This document shows, one piece after another, positions 1 through 9,378 of a stretch of DNA of 43,860 bases (its first letter is position 1; every line of letters starts with the position of its first letter). The DNA comes from a bacterium (GTDB lineage Bacteria > Cyanobacteriota > Vampirovibrionia > Gastranaerophilales > Gastranaerophilaceae), in NCBI GenBank assembly GCA_017403285.1, contig JAFQOI010000013.1:1-43860 (forward strand). The letters run 5' to 3'. The notes beneath the pieces were generated by a model. The model saw only the letters and a list, made by a program, of their open reading frames with translations. It was not told the DNA's origin and made no database searches. A program made the translations under genes and the position numbers.

Positions 1-1260
1 CCACATATCTCCAACAGAAAATTCCGTAACAACGGCAGCTTCTGTCATTGTTTTATCAAGTTCTTTTACCGTATCAAAAGCACTTGATACCGCACGTTTA
101 AATAATTGAATGGCATTTCCGATTGAGAAGAAATCAAGAAGTTGACGTTTTAAATTTTCAATATCTTCTGCTTGACGATTCATATCTTTAACAGAATCAC
201 TAGCATCATTTATATGATCGCTGAAAGATACAGATTTTCCAGCTGCTTGCGCCATTGCCTCACCAATAGCTCTTATTTTTTCGTCAGCATCCGCACCAGC
301 TTTTGTTACAATATCGTTTAAAACGGTCTCTAAATCTTCAAAACTTTTGATAGCAGAAGAATCTATACCTTTAATATCTTTTAAGCTTTCCATCATTTTT
401 TTGAAAGCTTCACTCTCTCCGCCATCCCCAAGCTTTTCTAATTCTTGTTTTATATTACTAATTAATTCAGAAGTAGCCTAATAATTTTTATTTAATCTTT
501 CGAGTTCTTTATCTCTTCTTGATTCAGTTGTTATACCAGCTAATTCTTTTTCTTGTTTCGCAATTGCCGCAACTAAACGCTCTCTCTCTGCTAAACTTGC
601 GTTTAAAGCTTTAGCTTCTTTTGTACGACCATCAGGAGTTGTTCTCCCTGTCGCTTTCATTTTTTGTTCATTAGCTTCGGTTTCAACAACTATATTAGCA
701 TCAACTTTTTTTAATTGTTCTTCTAACTATTTTAATTCATTACGCGCTTTGGTAAAATCTGCTTCAATAACTATTTCTTTAGCATTAACTTTCTTAATCT
801 AATCTTCAATAGTAGCTAGCTCAGCATTTTGTTTAATTAAATCTTTTCTATTTTTATCAATAGATTTTGAAGACTTTTCAATAGTAGAACTATAAATCTT
901 CATAGCACTACTAATCTTATTTATCTTTGTAACTGTATCAGGAGGAAATAAGTCCATCTTCTTAGTTCCAGATAAACCATCAACTTCCACTCCTAATTTT
1001 CTAAACATCTCTAAAATTTTCTTTCCACTTTTTTCAATAGCAGAAAAATCGCCAACGGTACTTAAATTTTTCTCCGTAAGCGAACCAAAATTTTTTATTT
1101 CTGCTTCTAAACTTGAAAACAGATTTAAAAAATTCTTATTTAAATTTTGTGGTAAAGTTAATCCCTAAAGACTTTTCTAAATATTAGAAACTGCACCTTT
1201 TAAATCCCCAATATCCGCGCCAAAGTCCAGAGTAACATTTATCCTCGTATCCTTTGCCAT
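1..1260 (-). CDS. Tape measure protein, N-terminal part (runs off window), TAG-recoded
   Basis: The reading frame starts at the ATG complement at 1258-1260 (AGGAAATGAG upstream) and leaves the window at base 1 still open, giving 420 codons. Five in-frame TAG codons (478-480, 727-729, 799-801, 1165-1167, 1177-1179) interrupt it, but the sequence on both sides is coherent, so I read TAG as Gln. The protein is strongly helical and Lys/Glu-rich with coiled-coil character, typical of tape measure N-termini, which set tail length and scaffold tail-tube assembly. It lies directly downstream of two tail-tube genes, the usual place. The function is inferred from position and composition; the C-terminal part is not visible. 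Confidence 0.72.
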
Positions 1261-1274
1261 TCTCATTTCCTCCA

Positions 1275-1313
1275 AATAAAAAATCGACATTAATTAAAAA
1301 TTAATGCCGATTT
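1275..1313 (-). terminator. Intrinsic terminator between tail gene and tape measure
   Basis: On the minus strand a 14-bp stem (AAATCGGCATTAAT paired with ATTAATGTCGATTT, one mismatch/wobble) is followed by a T-rich run. It sits between the stop at 1317 and the tape measure ribosome site, so it would partly separate tail-tube from tape measure expression. Confidence 0.65.
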
Positions 1314-1316
1314 ACC

Positions 1317-2099
1317 TTAAAAATCTATATCATCATTCAAAGCAATAAAATTACAGACATAGCTTGTTCCTCTACCACCCACTGGAACTCCAACCGCATT
1401 AAAAGTTACAGTTGCAGGATCTGCATTGCGCCCCAGCCTAATAGATAAATCAGACATTAATTTTAATTTTGGGATTTGAATAATCCCAGTTACAACTCGT
1501 CCGTTTGTATCTTCCTTTAATCGCGTTTTTGCCTCTAATTTTAAATAACCACTAGTTAATCGTCTTCCAACACGAATAATTCTTCCACCTTTTTTATATT
1601 CCCAGTCATAAGTTATATAAACATCACAATAAGGTTCCTAAATAGTTATTTGTTTTCCAGAAAGCACATACTCAAGCTTTTCTCCAGTCTCCTTCTTATA
1701 AACAAAAGGTTTTCCTACTGGTGCCTGTTTTAATTCAATTATCCCATCTTCCGAACTCTCAAGATTTTCTCGTTGAGTTAAAGTAATTACAGTTTTATCT
1801 TCTTCTCCTAATTCAAGTAATTTTGAATTACTAATAAAAGCTAAATGTTCAACAGAAAAAACTCCCTAAGTGAAACTTAGTGGCATTTCTTTTGTTGTTT
1901 CCCAATAAACCCAAGAACGATTATCAAAACCACCGCGCGCATCAGTGCGTAATTTTATTTCTTGAAGCCCACCAATTTGTATATTATCAAAAGCAGCAAT
2001 TACTTCGTTTTCTTCTATTTTTCTATTACCCATCTCTATAGGATAAGTAGATTTTATTACAACATCGTACAGTTCTTTAACGCCTTGTAGATCATACAT
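1317..2099 (-). CDS. Tail-tube-like structural protein, second copy, TAG-recoded
   Basis: 260 residues, with in-frame TAG at 1863-1865 and 1638-1640. It can be aligned by eye with the neighbouring tail-tube protein at 2170-3048. Both have ARGG-x-x-N, then W...KE, then FS...LA near residue 55-80, and both have an IPK block followed by a DP block in the C-terminal half. At the aligned position the neighbour has Asp where this protein has the TAG-encoded residue. It is therefore probably a paralogous tail-tube or tail-tip tube protein. It lies between the major tube gene and the tape measure. Start: ATG at 2099 after a GGAG site. Confidence 0.6.
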
Positions 2100-2115
2100 A
2101 ATTTTTTCTCCTTAG

Positions 2116-2149
2116 AAATAAAATAAGGCGAAGGAACCTCCTCCGCCTT
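2116..2149 (-). terminator. Intrinsic terminator after major tail protein
   Basis: AAGGCG/CGCCTT-closed hairpin on the minus strand followed by ATTTTATTT, immediately after the tail-tube stop codon. It would favour excess tail-tube transcript over downstream genes. Confidence 0.7.
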
Positions 2150-2169
2150 AGACTGTTTTTATTTAATTA

Positions 2170-3048
2170 TTAGCCTTGAGCTTGTTCATCTGACTCAGCT
2201 TCATTTTTAGGAATTAAAGTATGGTTATGAATTAACTCAGCAACAGGTGTTTCAGTTACATCGGCGCCACCAACTAATTCGTACTTAACTAACTTCATCA
2301 TCTTACCATCAGCAGGACGTAGAACACGTAAGCTCATATTGAATACAGAAGGGTCCCCTTCAGCTTCTAGAGTAATAGTATTCTCAGACTGTACTTTAGC
2401 CTTAGGAATAATAAACTGGAAGAATTCATCATCGCCAGAAGCTTCACTACGGGCAAAAGTATCGCCGGTTACATAATATGTACCAGGGAAGCTGTTAGCA
2501 GAAATTTCAATTACAGAACCCTTAACTTCTAGGTCATAAGAACAGAAATATTTCTCATTTACTACAAGAGCATCCTTAACCTCTGTATTATCAGCATTAT
2601 AGAACTTAGGATTAAGCTTCTTATAGAACCTACCATTAGGAGCCTCATACTGATATTTCCAACCAGACTTATCAGCGCCTTCAGCAGGAATTTCAGTTCC
2701 AGTAGCAACAAATTGCTCTGTGCGCATAATTAAGCCATTTCCATCCTCTGCATCATCATTACCATAAGTCTTAACAGTACCATTACCAAACATAATAGCC
2801 ATGGACTTAGCAGAGAATAGAGCATCCTCTAGGGTTACATTAATTTCCTTACCATAGTCCCACATGATTAGAGCAGGATTACCTTTACCACCACGAGCCT
2901 CAGCGGTTTCAGCTGTCTGCTCAATAGTGGAAACTTTTAAAGTATCTAGATATAAAACAGGTACGGTAGGACTACCATTAGTATCTAGTTTATAGAAAGT
3001 TACGTCAGCAACTTCTTTAATACCATATCTATCAAGAATACTAGCCAT
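2170..3048 (-). CDS. Major tail (tube) protein, no TAG
   Basis: 292 residues, beta-rich and acidic, without any TAG although its neighbours have many. The segment around residues 52-88 (ARGGKGNP, MWDYGKEINVTLEDALFSA) resembles tail-tube proteins of large siphophages and myophages. A paralogue follows at 1317-2099, then the tape measure, which supports the assignment. It forms the stacked rings of the tail through which DNA passes. It starts at ATG 3048 after GGAGG and has its own downstream terminator, consistent with high expression. Confidence 0.72.
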   Translation of the reverse strand: MASILDRYGIKEVADVTFYKLDTNGSPTVPVLYLDTLKVSTIEQTAETAEARGGKGNPALIMWDYGKEINVTLEDALFSAKSMAIMFGNGTVKTYGNDDAEDGNGLIMRTEQFVATGTEIPAEGADKSGWKYQYEAPNGRFYKKLNPKFYNADNTEVKDALVVNEKYFCSYDLEVKGSVIEISANSFPGTYYVTGDTFARSEASGDDEFFQFIIPKAKVQSENTITLEAEGDPSVFNMSLRVLRPADGKMMKLVKYELVGGADVTETPVAELIHNHTLIPKNEAESDEQAQG

Positions 3049-3074
3049 TTATATAGCCTCCTATATATATTTTA

Positions 3075-3812
3075 TTAATCATCTAAATTCCTAATCCAAT
3101 ATTTAGGTTTTACTTTTTTGGCACCCGCCATAACACTTTTAATATCAACTTCATATTTTTCTCTTTCTTGAAAACTACGCATAATTAACGGGATAGCCAT
3201 ATAACTTATCTCTCCAATATTAAGTGGATTAAGACCAATTCCCATACAACAAATTGAAACCAAAGTAGATTTTAAAGTTAATCCACCACCTTGCTTCGCT
3301 TTTACCTTATCACGATAACGCGCGCGAGCTTTCATTTGTTTAATCTTCCAATGTTCGTTTGGATTAGGAGGGTCAATAGGTTTAATCCCAACACTTTCTC
3401 GTATAAGATTTTGAAAATTAAAAAATTCTTCTTCTTTAATTACAACCAATTCATCTACACTTTTTATCTTAGGTAAAACTTCTTTTAAATTTCCTACCAC
3501 TATAATTTTCTACTCAAATAAAAAAGTAATATCTTGATGGATAAAAAACTAAAAAGCTTTTTTTGCTAACTAAAGAACTCTTTTATCATTATAAGCTAAA
3601 GAAAATAAAGTCTCAAAAGGTGTTAGCATATTATTTAGCTCTTGTTTGTTTTTTACATATTCATCTTCAATTTCTTCCTATGAAGTAGTTAAAAGTTTTA
3701 AATAAATACTATATTGTTTATTTGAAGCAACTTCTTTTACCAGTGGAGGATAGACATGAATTCCTTGTTTAAATTCAACGGGTTCTTTTACAAAAAAACT
3801 AACATCATTCAT
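3075..3812 (-). CDS. Tail-region protein of unknown role, TAG-recoded
   Basis: The open frame of a standard-code reading starts only at 3500, but the same frame continues upstream through four TAG codons to an ATG at 3812 that overlaps the stop of the previous gene by 8 bases. This gives 245 residues, mostly helical, with a short hydrophobic stretch near residues 195-215 (STLVSICCMGIGLNPL) and a basic C-terminus ending KPKYWIRNLDD. Its place immediately before the tail-tube gene suggests a tail assembly or head-tail joining role. No family was recognised. Confidence 0.6.
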
Positions 3813-4305
3813 AAGCAACCAAACTAAAAGTCATTTCATAAGCAGACATTTCGTCTGTTAAGAAATTAAGGTCAAAACCAGTATATTCCATTTTACCTAA
3901 ACCTTCAATGTTTTTTCCTTCAAGGCTTTTTTGAATTTCACTCATAATTAAAAAAGGTCTTAAACTTGTATCTTTAATAATCCACTAAGTTAAAGGTACA
4001 AAAACTTCAAACGAGAAAACTATATTCTAAAACTCACTATTGGTTGAGGTTTTTCGTCCTCGAACTACTCGATAAGAAACGATAGACCTTGCTGTTTCCC
4101 TATCTTCTGGTGAAACACGAGGAACAATTTTTATTAATTTTTCAAAAATTTCTTTTTTAATTTGTTCTTGGGTTAAATCTAACTAAGATAAAGGATCTTT
4201 ATCTGTATAATACAACAATTTTAAAAGTTCCTAGTTAGCCGTTAAACGCTTCATAATTAACTATAAATTTAACCCTAAGTCCTAAAGCTTTCTAGTTTTT
4301 TTCAT
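3805..4305 (-). CDS. Tail completion/terminator-like protein candidate, TAG-recoded
   Basis: 166 residues with six in-frame TAG codons (for example within KRLTAN-TAG-ELLKLL and PLT-TAG-WIIKD); a standard-code search finds no gene here. It starts at ATG 4305, sharing ATGA with the TGA of the upstream gene, and ends TGA at 3805-3807. The size and the position between neck proteins and the tail tube fit a tail completion protein. The C-terminal segment MEYTGFDLNFLTDEMSAYEM reads as a normal folded protein. Function is inferred from order only. Confidence 0.55.
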
Positions 4306-5027
4306 TCCGTACCTCCTTCTAACCAGTAAAATTCTTCATCTAAGTCTTCTTCTGATTTAGTCGGTGCCGGTGTTAAATCAAACTCATAAATTGGATCTAC
4401 TGAAACATATTCAACTCCATTTGAAGATTGAATATCATAACCAGTAACTCGATATTGTTCTTGTAATTCTCCTTCACCAATAATGAGATAATCATCTTTT
4501 TTAATTTTTGAATTTAATGGCATAACAAAGAAACTTAGTTTTAGATTTTCAGCATATAATGTATCCATACGACTTCTTGAGCGAATTTCATCTTTAAGCA
4601 TATTATTTTCTTGCCCATACATGTAAGCCCACGATGTTTGTATTGAGCCATCGCGCGCCGTCCAAGTAAGAAAATGAGTCATTTTTAACATTATATATCG
4701 ATTATATCCACTACGTTTAATTTCTTCTAAATACCAAATCATCCAAGGTTTATCTTCACCATTTTTATTAGGTATCATTAAAACAGTACCATTGGGCATA
4801 TCTAAATCAACCTTAGTAAGTAAATAATGAATTGTCTCTGTTTCATCTTGTTTATATCTTTCAATACATCCAGGATGATACATATCATTATAATTAAATT
4901 CTACTTTATATGTACTTTTCATCCAAAGTAGTTCAAACTCATGTTCTCTTTTACCTTGAATTCGAGATTGATAATCAGTTCCATAACGATTTAATCTTTT
5001 TTTATAAATATCTTCAAAATAATTCAT
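4302..5027 (-). CDS. Neck/head-tail joining structural protein candidate
   Basis: 241 residues, no TAG. It starts at ATG 5027, directly abutting the TAA of the upstream gene, so the two are probably translationally coupled. It is rich in aromatic residues, with beta-type segments (YDDYLIIGEGELQEQYRVTG-like pattern near residues 180-215) and an acidic C-terminus. It sits between capsid and tail genes in the position of stopper or neck proteins. I do not recognise a family. Confidence 0.6.
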   Translation of the reverse strand: MNYFEDIYKKRLNRYGTDYQSRIQGKREHEFELLWMKSTYKVEFNYNDMYHPGCIERYKQDETETIHYLLTKVDLDMPNGTVLMIPNKNGEDKPWMIWYLEEIKRSGYNRYIMLKMTHFLTWTARDGSIQTSWAYMYGQENNMLKDEIRSRSRMDTLYAENLKLSFFVMPLNSKIKKDDYLIIGEGELQEQYRVTGYDIQSSNGVEYVSVDPIYEFDLTPAPTKSEEDLDEEFYWLEGGTE

Positions 5028-5291
5028 TTAAAATTTTCCTAATAAACTCATACAATCAAAAACTGTAGAGCGAAAATATTCATATTTTAAATAACGAAGC
5101 GAACTTAGTTTAAAATAAAGAGTATAATAATTAATAGTCTGCTTTTCTTCGGGAAAACCTAATAATTCAATCAAGATTGAGTCTAAAAATTTCTCCCAAT
5201 CACGATTTTTTTCTCTTTCACAAAGCAAACCATAAAGTTTGTTTTTTAATTTATTATTATACCCTTCTTGTATTTCTGGTAATATATACAT
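5028..5291 (-). CDS. Small head-tail connector region protein
   Basis: 87 residues, no TAG, helical. The stop codon abuts the ATG of the next gene at 5027 and the start lies 2 bases from the stop of the upstream gene at 5293, a tight late-operon arrangement. The position suggests a small head completion or adaptor protein, but no motif identifies it. Confidence 0.55.
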   Translation of the reverse strand: MYILPEIQEGYNNKLKNKLYGLLCEREKNRDWEKFLDSILIELLGFPEEKQTINYYTLYFKLSSLRYLKYEYFRSTVFDCMSLLGKF

Positions 5292-5292
5292 T

Positions 5293-5718
5293 TTAATTAC
5301 CTGCTAATTTTCCGTAATTAAATGGTTTTCCTTTTATTGAACGATAATAAACTCTTTCGAGTTTTAATGCCTTATATTCTTCTTTCTCAAGCATATTATT
5401 AAATTTATCAAGTAAATTTGCTTGCGAAAAATCTCTTTCTTCATAAAGCGGCTTAACATTTTCCCAAGTTAAAATCGTTCTATTTAACCATTCACACTTC
5501 ATATAAGAAGCTAAAATTTGAATCTCTTCGTTACTTAAATCTTCAATAAAACCGTTATCATCTCTATCTAATGAAACCCTAGGAAACTTAAACCATGGAA
5601 TTGCGCCTTCAAGCATCGCGCGCCAATCTGTATTGACCTCTTCCCATGACCAATCTCCCCATTCATCCTCAAGCATTTTTGCTAAAAAAGCATCATAAAT
5701 TTTTTGATAAGGAGTCAT
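5293..5718 (-). CDS. Head-tail adaptor-like protein
   Basis: 141 residues, no TAG, starting MTPYQKIYDAFLAKMLEDEW. The acidic, Trp-rich helical N-terminus followed by a region with LSNEEIQILASYMKCEWLNR resembles small connector proteins found just downstream of major capsid genes in Bacillota phages. It starts at ATG 5718 after AGGAGG. Role as head completion/adaptor is inferred from order and overall look. Confidence 0.6.
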   Translation of the reverse strand: MTPYQKIYDAFLAKMLEDEWGDWSWEEVNTDWRAMLEGAIPWFKFPRVSLDRDDNGFIEDLSNEEIQILASYMKCEWLNRTILTWENVKPLYEERDFSQANLLDKFNNMLEKEEYKALKLERVYYRSIKGKPFNYGKLAGN

Positions 5719-5733
5719 CTCAAACCCTCCTTA

Positions 5734-6276
5734 TTAATTAAATGGAAATTGTATTTGACCTGGTTTTGGTGGATTTTTAGTGGCTTGTTCTTTTTCTTTG
5801 GCAATACGCTCTTCTTCAGCTTTATTAAACTCATAAGTTTTCATAACATCAATACCAGTAATCTCCTTAATTACAGAGCATTTCTCATAATCAAACTTCT
5901 TCTTTTCTAAAACATAATCGGCCAAATTTTTACATTGATCGACAGAATATTTCCCAATTAATTCCTTAAAACGCCAAAGTGGTTGATTCATAATATCTTC
6001 CATAGTTTTTTCATTGAATATCAATATATTAGTTGGCTCTTTTGCGTCTTCAGGTTCTAATCCTAAATCTTTCTTTACTTGCATATCTTCAATATAAAGA
6101 ATACCCTGTCTTAACATATATTCAAAGCCTGGGTCAAATTGCATTTCGTCTAATTTTTCTCTTTCAACAGGAATTTTCATTCCTTTTTTATTCCAAGTTC
6201 TTTTAAAATTTAACTGAGGTACATTTACCCCAATAGTTCCACGAACTGTACTAACAATATAAACTTTATCACTCAT
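5734..6276 (-). CDS. Structural protein downstream of major capsid
   Basis: 180 residues from ATG 6276, which has AAGGAGAT nine bases upstream; an upstream ATG at 6312 lacks such a site and lies within the capsid terminator, so I reject it. N-terminus MSDKVYIVSTVRGTIGVNVP is beta-like; the rest is helical and charged, ending with a proline-rich QFPFN. No TAG. It lies between the capsid terminator and the connector genes. Unknown capsid or neck protein. Confidence 0.6.
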   Translation of the reverse strand: MSDKVYIVSTVRGTIGVNVPQLNFKRTWNKKGMKIPVEREKLDEMQFDPGFEYMLRQGILYIEDMQVKKDLGLEPEDAKEPTNILIFNEKTMEDIMNQPLWRFKELIGKYSVDQCKNLADYVLEKKKFDYEKCSVIKEITGIDVMKTYEFNKAEEERIAKEKEQATKNPPKPGQIQFPFN

Positions 6277-6311
6277 AACTAAGATCTCCTTTTCACTCGA
6301 ATTAAAATTCA

Positions 6312-6338
6312 AGGGAAGGAAGGCAAGCTTCCTTCCCT
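6312..6338 (-). terminator. Terminator after major capsid gene
   Basis: Perfect 11-bp inverted repeat AGGGAAGGAAG / CTTCCTTCCCT with a 5-base loop, followed on the minus strand by TGAATTTTAA, just after the capsid stop codon. Confidence 0.65.
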
Positions 6339-6356
6339 CATTTATTTATCTATTTA

Positions 6357-7406
6357 TTATAAATTTACGTAGGGGTTTTCAAAAGTCTGTGTAATACCAG
6401 TATTCTGATAAATAGCCCAATTATTATAAGCTAAAATAGCAGTACCCATCTTTTTATAAGTATGAATTTCAATAGACTGGTCAGGATTAATGAAATCCCA
6501 CATCTGAGTCTGACCTTCAAGACCAACTTTTACAACCTTTTCTCCACCAGTTGGGAGGATGTAAGCAAGCTGTGGATCTACCCAAGTAGAAGTATTAGAA
6601 TCATCAAGGAAAGACTGTTGCATTTGAATAATAGGTGTTCCACGGAATAGATTGATGAAACCAGTATTATGAATAGCATCAATATCCTGTGGATGATAAA
6701 TGCCTTGATAATTTGTTCCAACAGGAACGATAGCATCAGGACCCATAGCCGCGACGAACTCAGGTGGCGCAAAAATAACAGCACTAGAACCATAAGCACG
6801 AACAACATTTACAAGTCTTTGCATATCATCAGCAACGAAAGTATTGTTGATTACAAGGTTTGTATCTGGACGATTTGTAGTTGTTACAGCAGCACGAAGC
6901 GCTTTGTGAATCTGAACAAATACTGCGTCAGTAAGTCCAGTTGTGATAATCTCCATGAGGTCAGCCATACTATCTGCCCCATTAAGGAAACGTTCAAAAT
7001 CAATACGAGCAGCTCCACCGATTGCCATACCTTGCATTTCAAAAGTATCGCTATCAAGACGGAATGTCTCATAAAGACCGCTAAGTCCAACTTGAGTTAA
7101 GAACTTACGGGCACGAGCATGACCTTTTTTGGTCTTGAAAAGAATTTTCTGACCCTGTGGAACACTCTGAACTTCTGCGAAAATACCAACAGCATCAAGA
7201 ACTTTCTTAGGAACTATTTCATCAGCAGCAGTAATAATAATATCAAAAATATCATGTTTATTGCGCTGGAATTCATTAATAGAAGAACAAAGAGCAGACA
7301 TTTCCGCGCGAAGTGCTTCATTTACATTATCATTAGAGAAATTAGCAGGAGCAGTACCTTTGGCTGCGTGAAGAGCTAATTCTTTTAATTCTTTAATTGT
7401 AGCCAT
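6357..7406 (-). CDS. Major capsid protein
   Basis: 349 residues, no TAG. The order protease/scaffold, head protein, this gene, then connectors is the classical capsid order, and the protein has the expected features: a helical N-terminus, a long stretch with QGQKILFKTKKGHARARKF, a helix followed by SAVIFAPPEFVAAMGP, and a C-terminal beta domain ending YNNWAIYQNTGITQTFENPY. It probably has the HK97 fold and forms the shell. It has a strong AAGGAGG site and a downstream terminator, both expected for the most abundant protein. Its freedom from TAG contrasts with the flanking packaging genes. Confidence 0.8.
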   Translation of the reverse strand: MATIKELKELALHAAKGTAPANFSNDNVNEALRAEMSALCSSINEFQRNKHDIFDIIITAADEIVPKKVLDAVGIFAEVQSVPQGQKILFKTKKGHARARKFLTQVGLSGLYETFRLDSDTFEMQGMAIGGAARIDFERFLNGADSMADLMEIITTGLTDAVFVQIHKALRAAVTTTNRPDTNLVINNTFVADDMQRLVNVVRAYGSSAVIFAPPEFVAAMGPDAIVPVGTNYQGIYHPQDIDAIHNTGFINLFRGTPIIQMQQSFLDDSNTSTWVDPQLAYILPTGGEKVVKVGLEGQTQMWDFINPDQSIEIHTYKKMGTAILAYNNWAIYQNTGITQTFENPYVNL

Positions 7407-7420
7407 TATATTAACCCTCC

Positions 7421-7978
7421 TTACGCTTTAATTGCCTGGAACTGAATAGCAAACTGACCATCAGGCATAGAACCTGCGCCGCAGCCGTGAATTGCTAAAA
7501 GAACTGGACCTTCAGTTGGAGCAGTCGCACTAACTAAAATAGCACCAGATTCAGAAACACCACCATAAAGAGGAGCATCTCCTTTATAAGCTTCTTTTAC
7601 AGCTTCTTCATCAGCAAATTCGCCATCATCATAGGCAAGACAATTTGTAGTAAATTTATCTCCAATAGCGAGATAACCTAAACGGGGATAGATACCATCT
7701 TTTTCGAGTTTAAAATGTTTTAATCCCTGTGTTCTTTCATCATACATAAACTCTGTAGAATAGTTAAGGGCGATTGGGAAAATCGAACCTGCTACAGGTA
7801 ATTTAATTTTACGAGCAATATTATCAACCATAAGTAACATTCCAACTTCAGCAGGAATAGCCTCAAAGTCAGTGGGATCAAGCGCGCACTGTGCTTCAAT
7901 ACGACCATCGCGTGGGAAAGCTACTTGATTTAATTCTAACTGACCATAACCGTCAATTTTAAATCTCTTTTGAGCCAT
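7421..7978 (-). CDS. Head decoration/stabilisation-type protein candidate
   Basis: 185 residues, no TAG, beta-rich, Gly/Ala-rich (ATAPTEGPVLLAIHGCGAGS near the C-terminus). It lies between protease/scaffold and major capsid, where decoration or capsid-stabilising proteins are usually encoded. It starts at ATG 7978 after GGAGGAAAG and ends 15 bases before the capsid start. Absence of TAG fits an abundant particle protein. Confidence 0.6.
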   Translation of the reverse strand: MAQKRFKIDGYGQLELNQVAFPRDGRIEAQCALDPTDFEAIPAEVGMLLMVDNIARKIKLPVAGSIFPIALNYSTEFMYDERTQGLKHFKLEKDGIYPRLGYLAIGDKFTTNCLAYDDGEFADEEAVKEAYKGDAPLYGGVSESGAILVSATAPTEGPVLLAIHGCGAGSMPDGQFAIQFQAIKA

Positions 7979-7992
7979 TTTCTTTCCTCCAC

Positions 7993-9363
7993 TTATTTCT
8001 TATATTTAGCTAGAAGTCCTTCAATTCCTCCAATAGGAGTATCCTTTGGAATATATTGAGGAGTTTTTGAAAATACAGATGGATTAGATTTCTTTAATTC
8101 ATAAGCAAGTTCTTTATCAAGTTCTACTGCTGAATCATACTTATCTAAATTATCAGAATAAGTCTTAATAGTTTCTTCACTAAGAATTTCAGCATAAGAT
8201 TCAACAACTGCTTCTTTTTCAGCTTTAACAGTTTCAGCTTTATAAGATTGTAATTGTTCTAATTCACCTGTTAATTGAGAGATAGTATCTTGCGCGGTCG
8301 CATAATTAGCAGCCTAAGTATCTCTCTCTGTAGTTAAAGTAGAAATCTCACCATTTAGCTCTTCAATTTTGATGCTAAATTCTTCACAATTTGTTTTGTA
8401 TTCTTCTGCGTGTTCAAGAGTTTCATTTACTAAATCATATGAACCGCCATTTAAAGAACGTAAAGTTTCAATAGTATTTTTTTCATTTTCAGTTATATCC
8501 ATAATATAGATAGGTAAGCGCTCTGTAATTGAAACTTCTTCATTTTCATCATTTTTTACATAGTAAATTCTTTCAAATTTCGCTTCTGCATAATTATATG
8601 CTAAAGCATAATCATCATAAACTTCAGTAATGGTATAATCAATTATCCAACCATTTTCTTCATTATAGTTCTCATTTAAAAGAGACCAAAGATAATCATA
8701 CTTTTGCGAATCAGAAAGTTTAAAATTTAATTTCGACATTTCCGATTGTCCTCCTTCTCTTTTAGAATCAAGAGAATATTCTTCGATTTTTTTTACTAAA
8801 TCTTTTAAATCAGAAGCCAATGAAAAGAAGGCAGCACCCTCAAAACATGGTTCTGTAGAATCACCTAAAACCTATAACCCTAAAAAACAAGCATCTTGGA
8901 ATTTAAAAAGCTTTTCACCATTAATTATTGACCAATCCCCTGTAATAGAAGGTTCATATAACTCCATCGATTGAGATTTGCCAACAATTGTTGTAGCCTC
9001 ATCATATAGAGCGGTGTAGATAAAGACATCGGCGCAAGCATAGATGCGCTCAACGCCATCTTCATCTTTGTGTGCTTCCCAAGCAAAGTTATGTCGTTCT
9101 GGAACTATTCCATAAATACGCCCTCTGCTTCGTTCATCACCATGATCAGTATAGTCTTCATCAAAGTTATCATAAATTCCTTTTACTGGTGTATATGGTA
9201 AAGTTTTAATCAGTTTTTCAGCAAATTCATCAGTAATATAACTACCATTTCGATTTTTGTACTTATAGAAAATTCTACATCTTCCTTTTGAAATAGTAGG
9301 AGAATATTGCTCTGTGATACTATAAACTGTAACCGGAAACTCTTTAATAGTCTTTAAATCCAT
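7993..9363 (-). CDS. Prohead protease-scaffold fusion candidate, TAG-recoded
   Basis: A standard-code reading gives two fragments (8872-9363 and 8314-8820), but the frame is continuous through TAG at 8869-8871 and 8311-8313 to TAA at 7993, giving 456 residues. The N-terminal 180 residues look like a prohead maturation protease: a TDHGDERSRGRIYGIVPE block followed by the LG-Gln-VLGDSTEPCFEGA block, where the Gln is the first TAG. The rest is acidic coiled coil, as in scaffold proteins that are digested during capsid maturation. It lies between portal and capsid genes. Start ATG 9363 after AGGAGG. Confidence 0.65.
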
Positions 9364-9378
9364 TATTTAGAGCCTCCT

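Noticed and set aside
6462-7379. Long plus-strand ORFs opposite the major capsid gene
   Set aside because: They lack ribosome sites and have low-complexity translations; they mirror the capsid gene.
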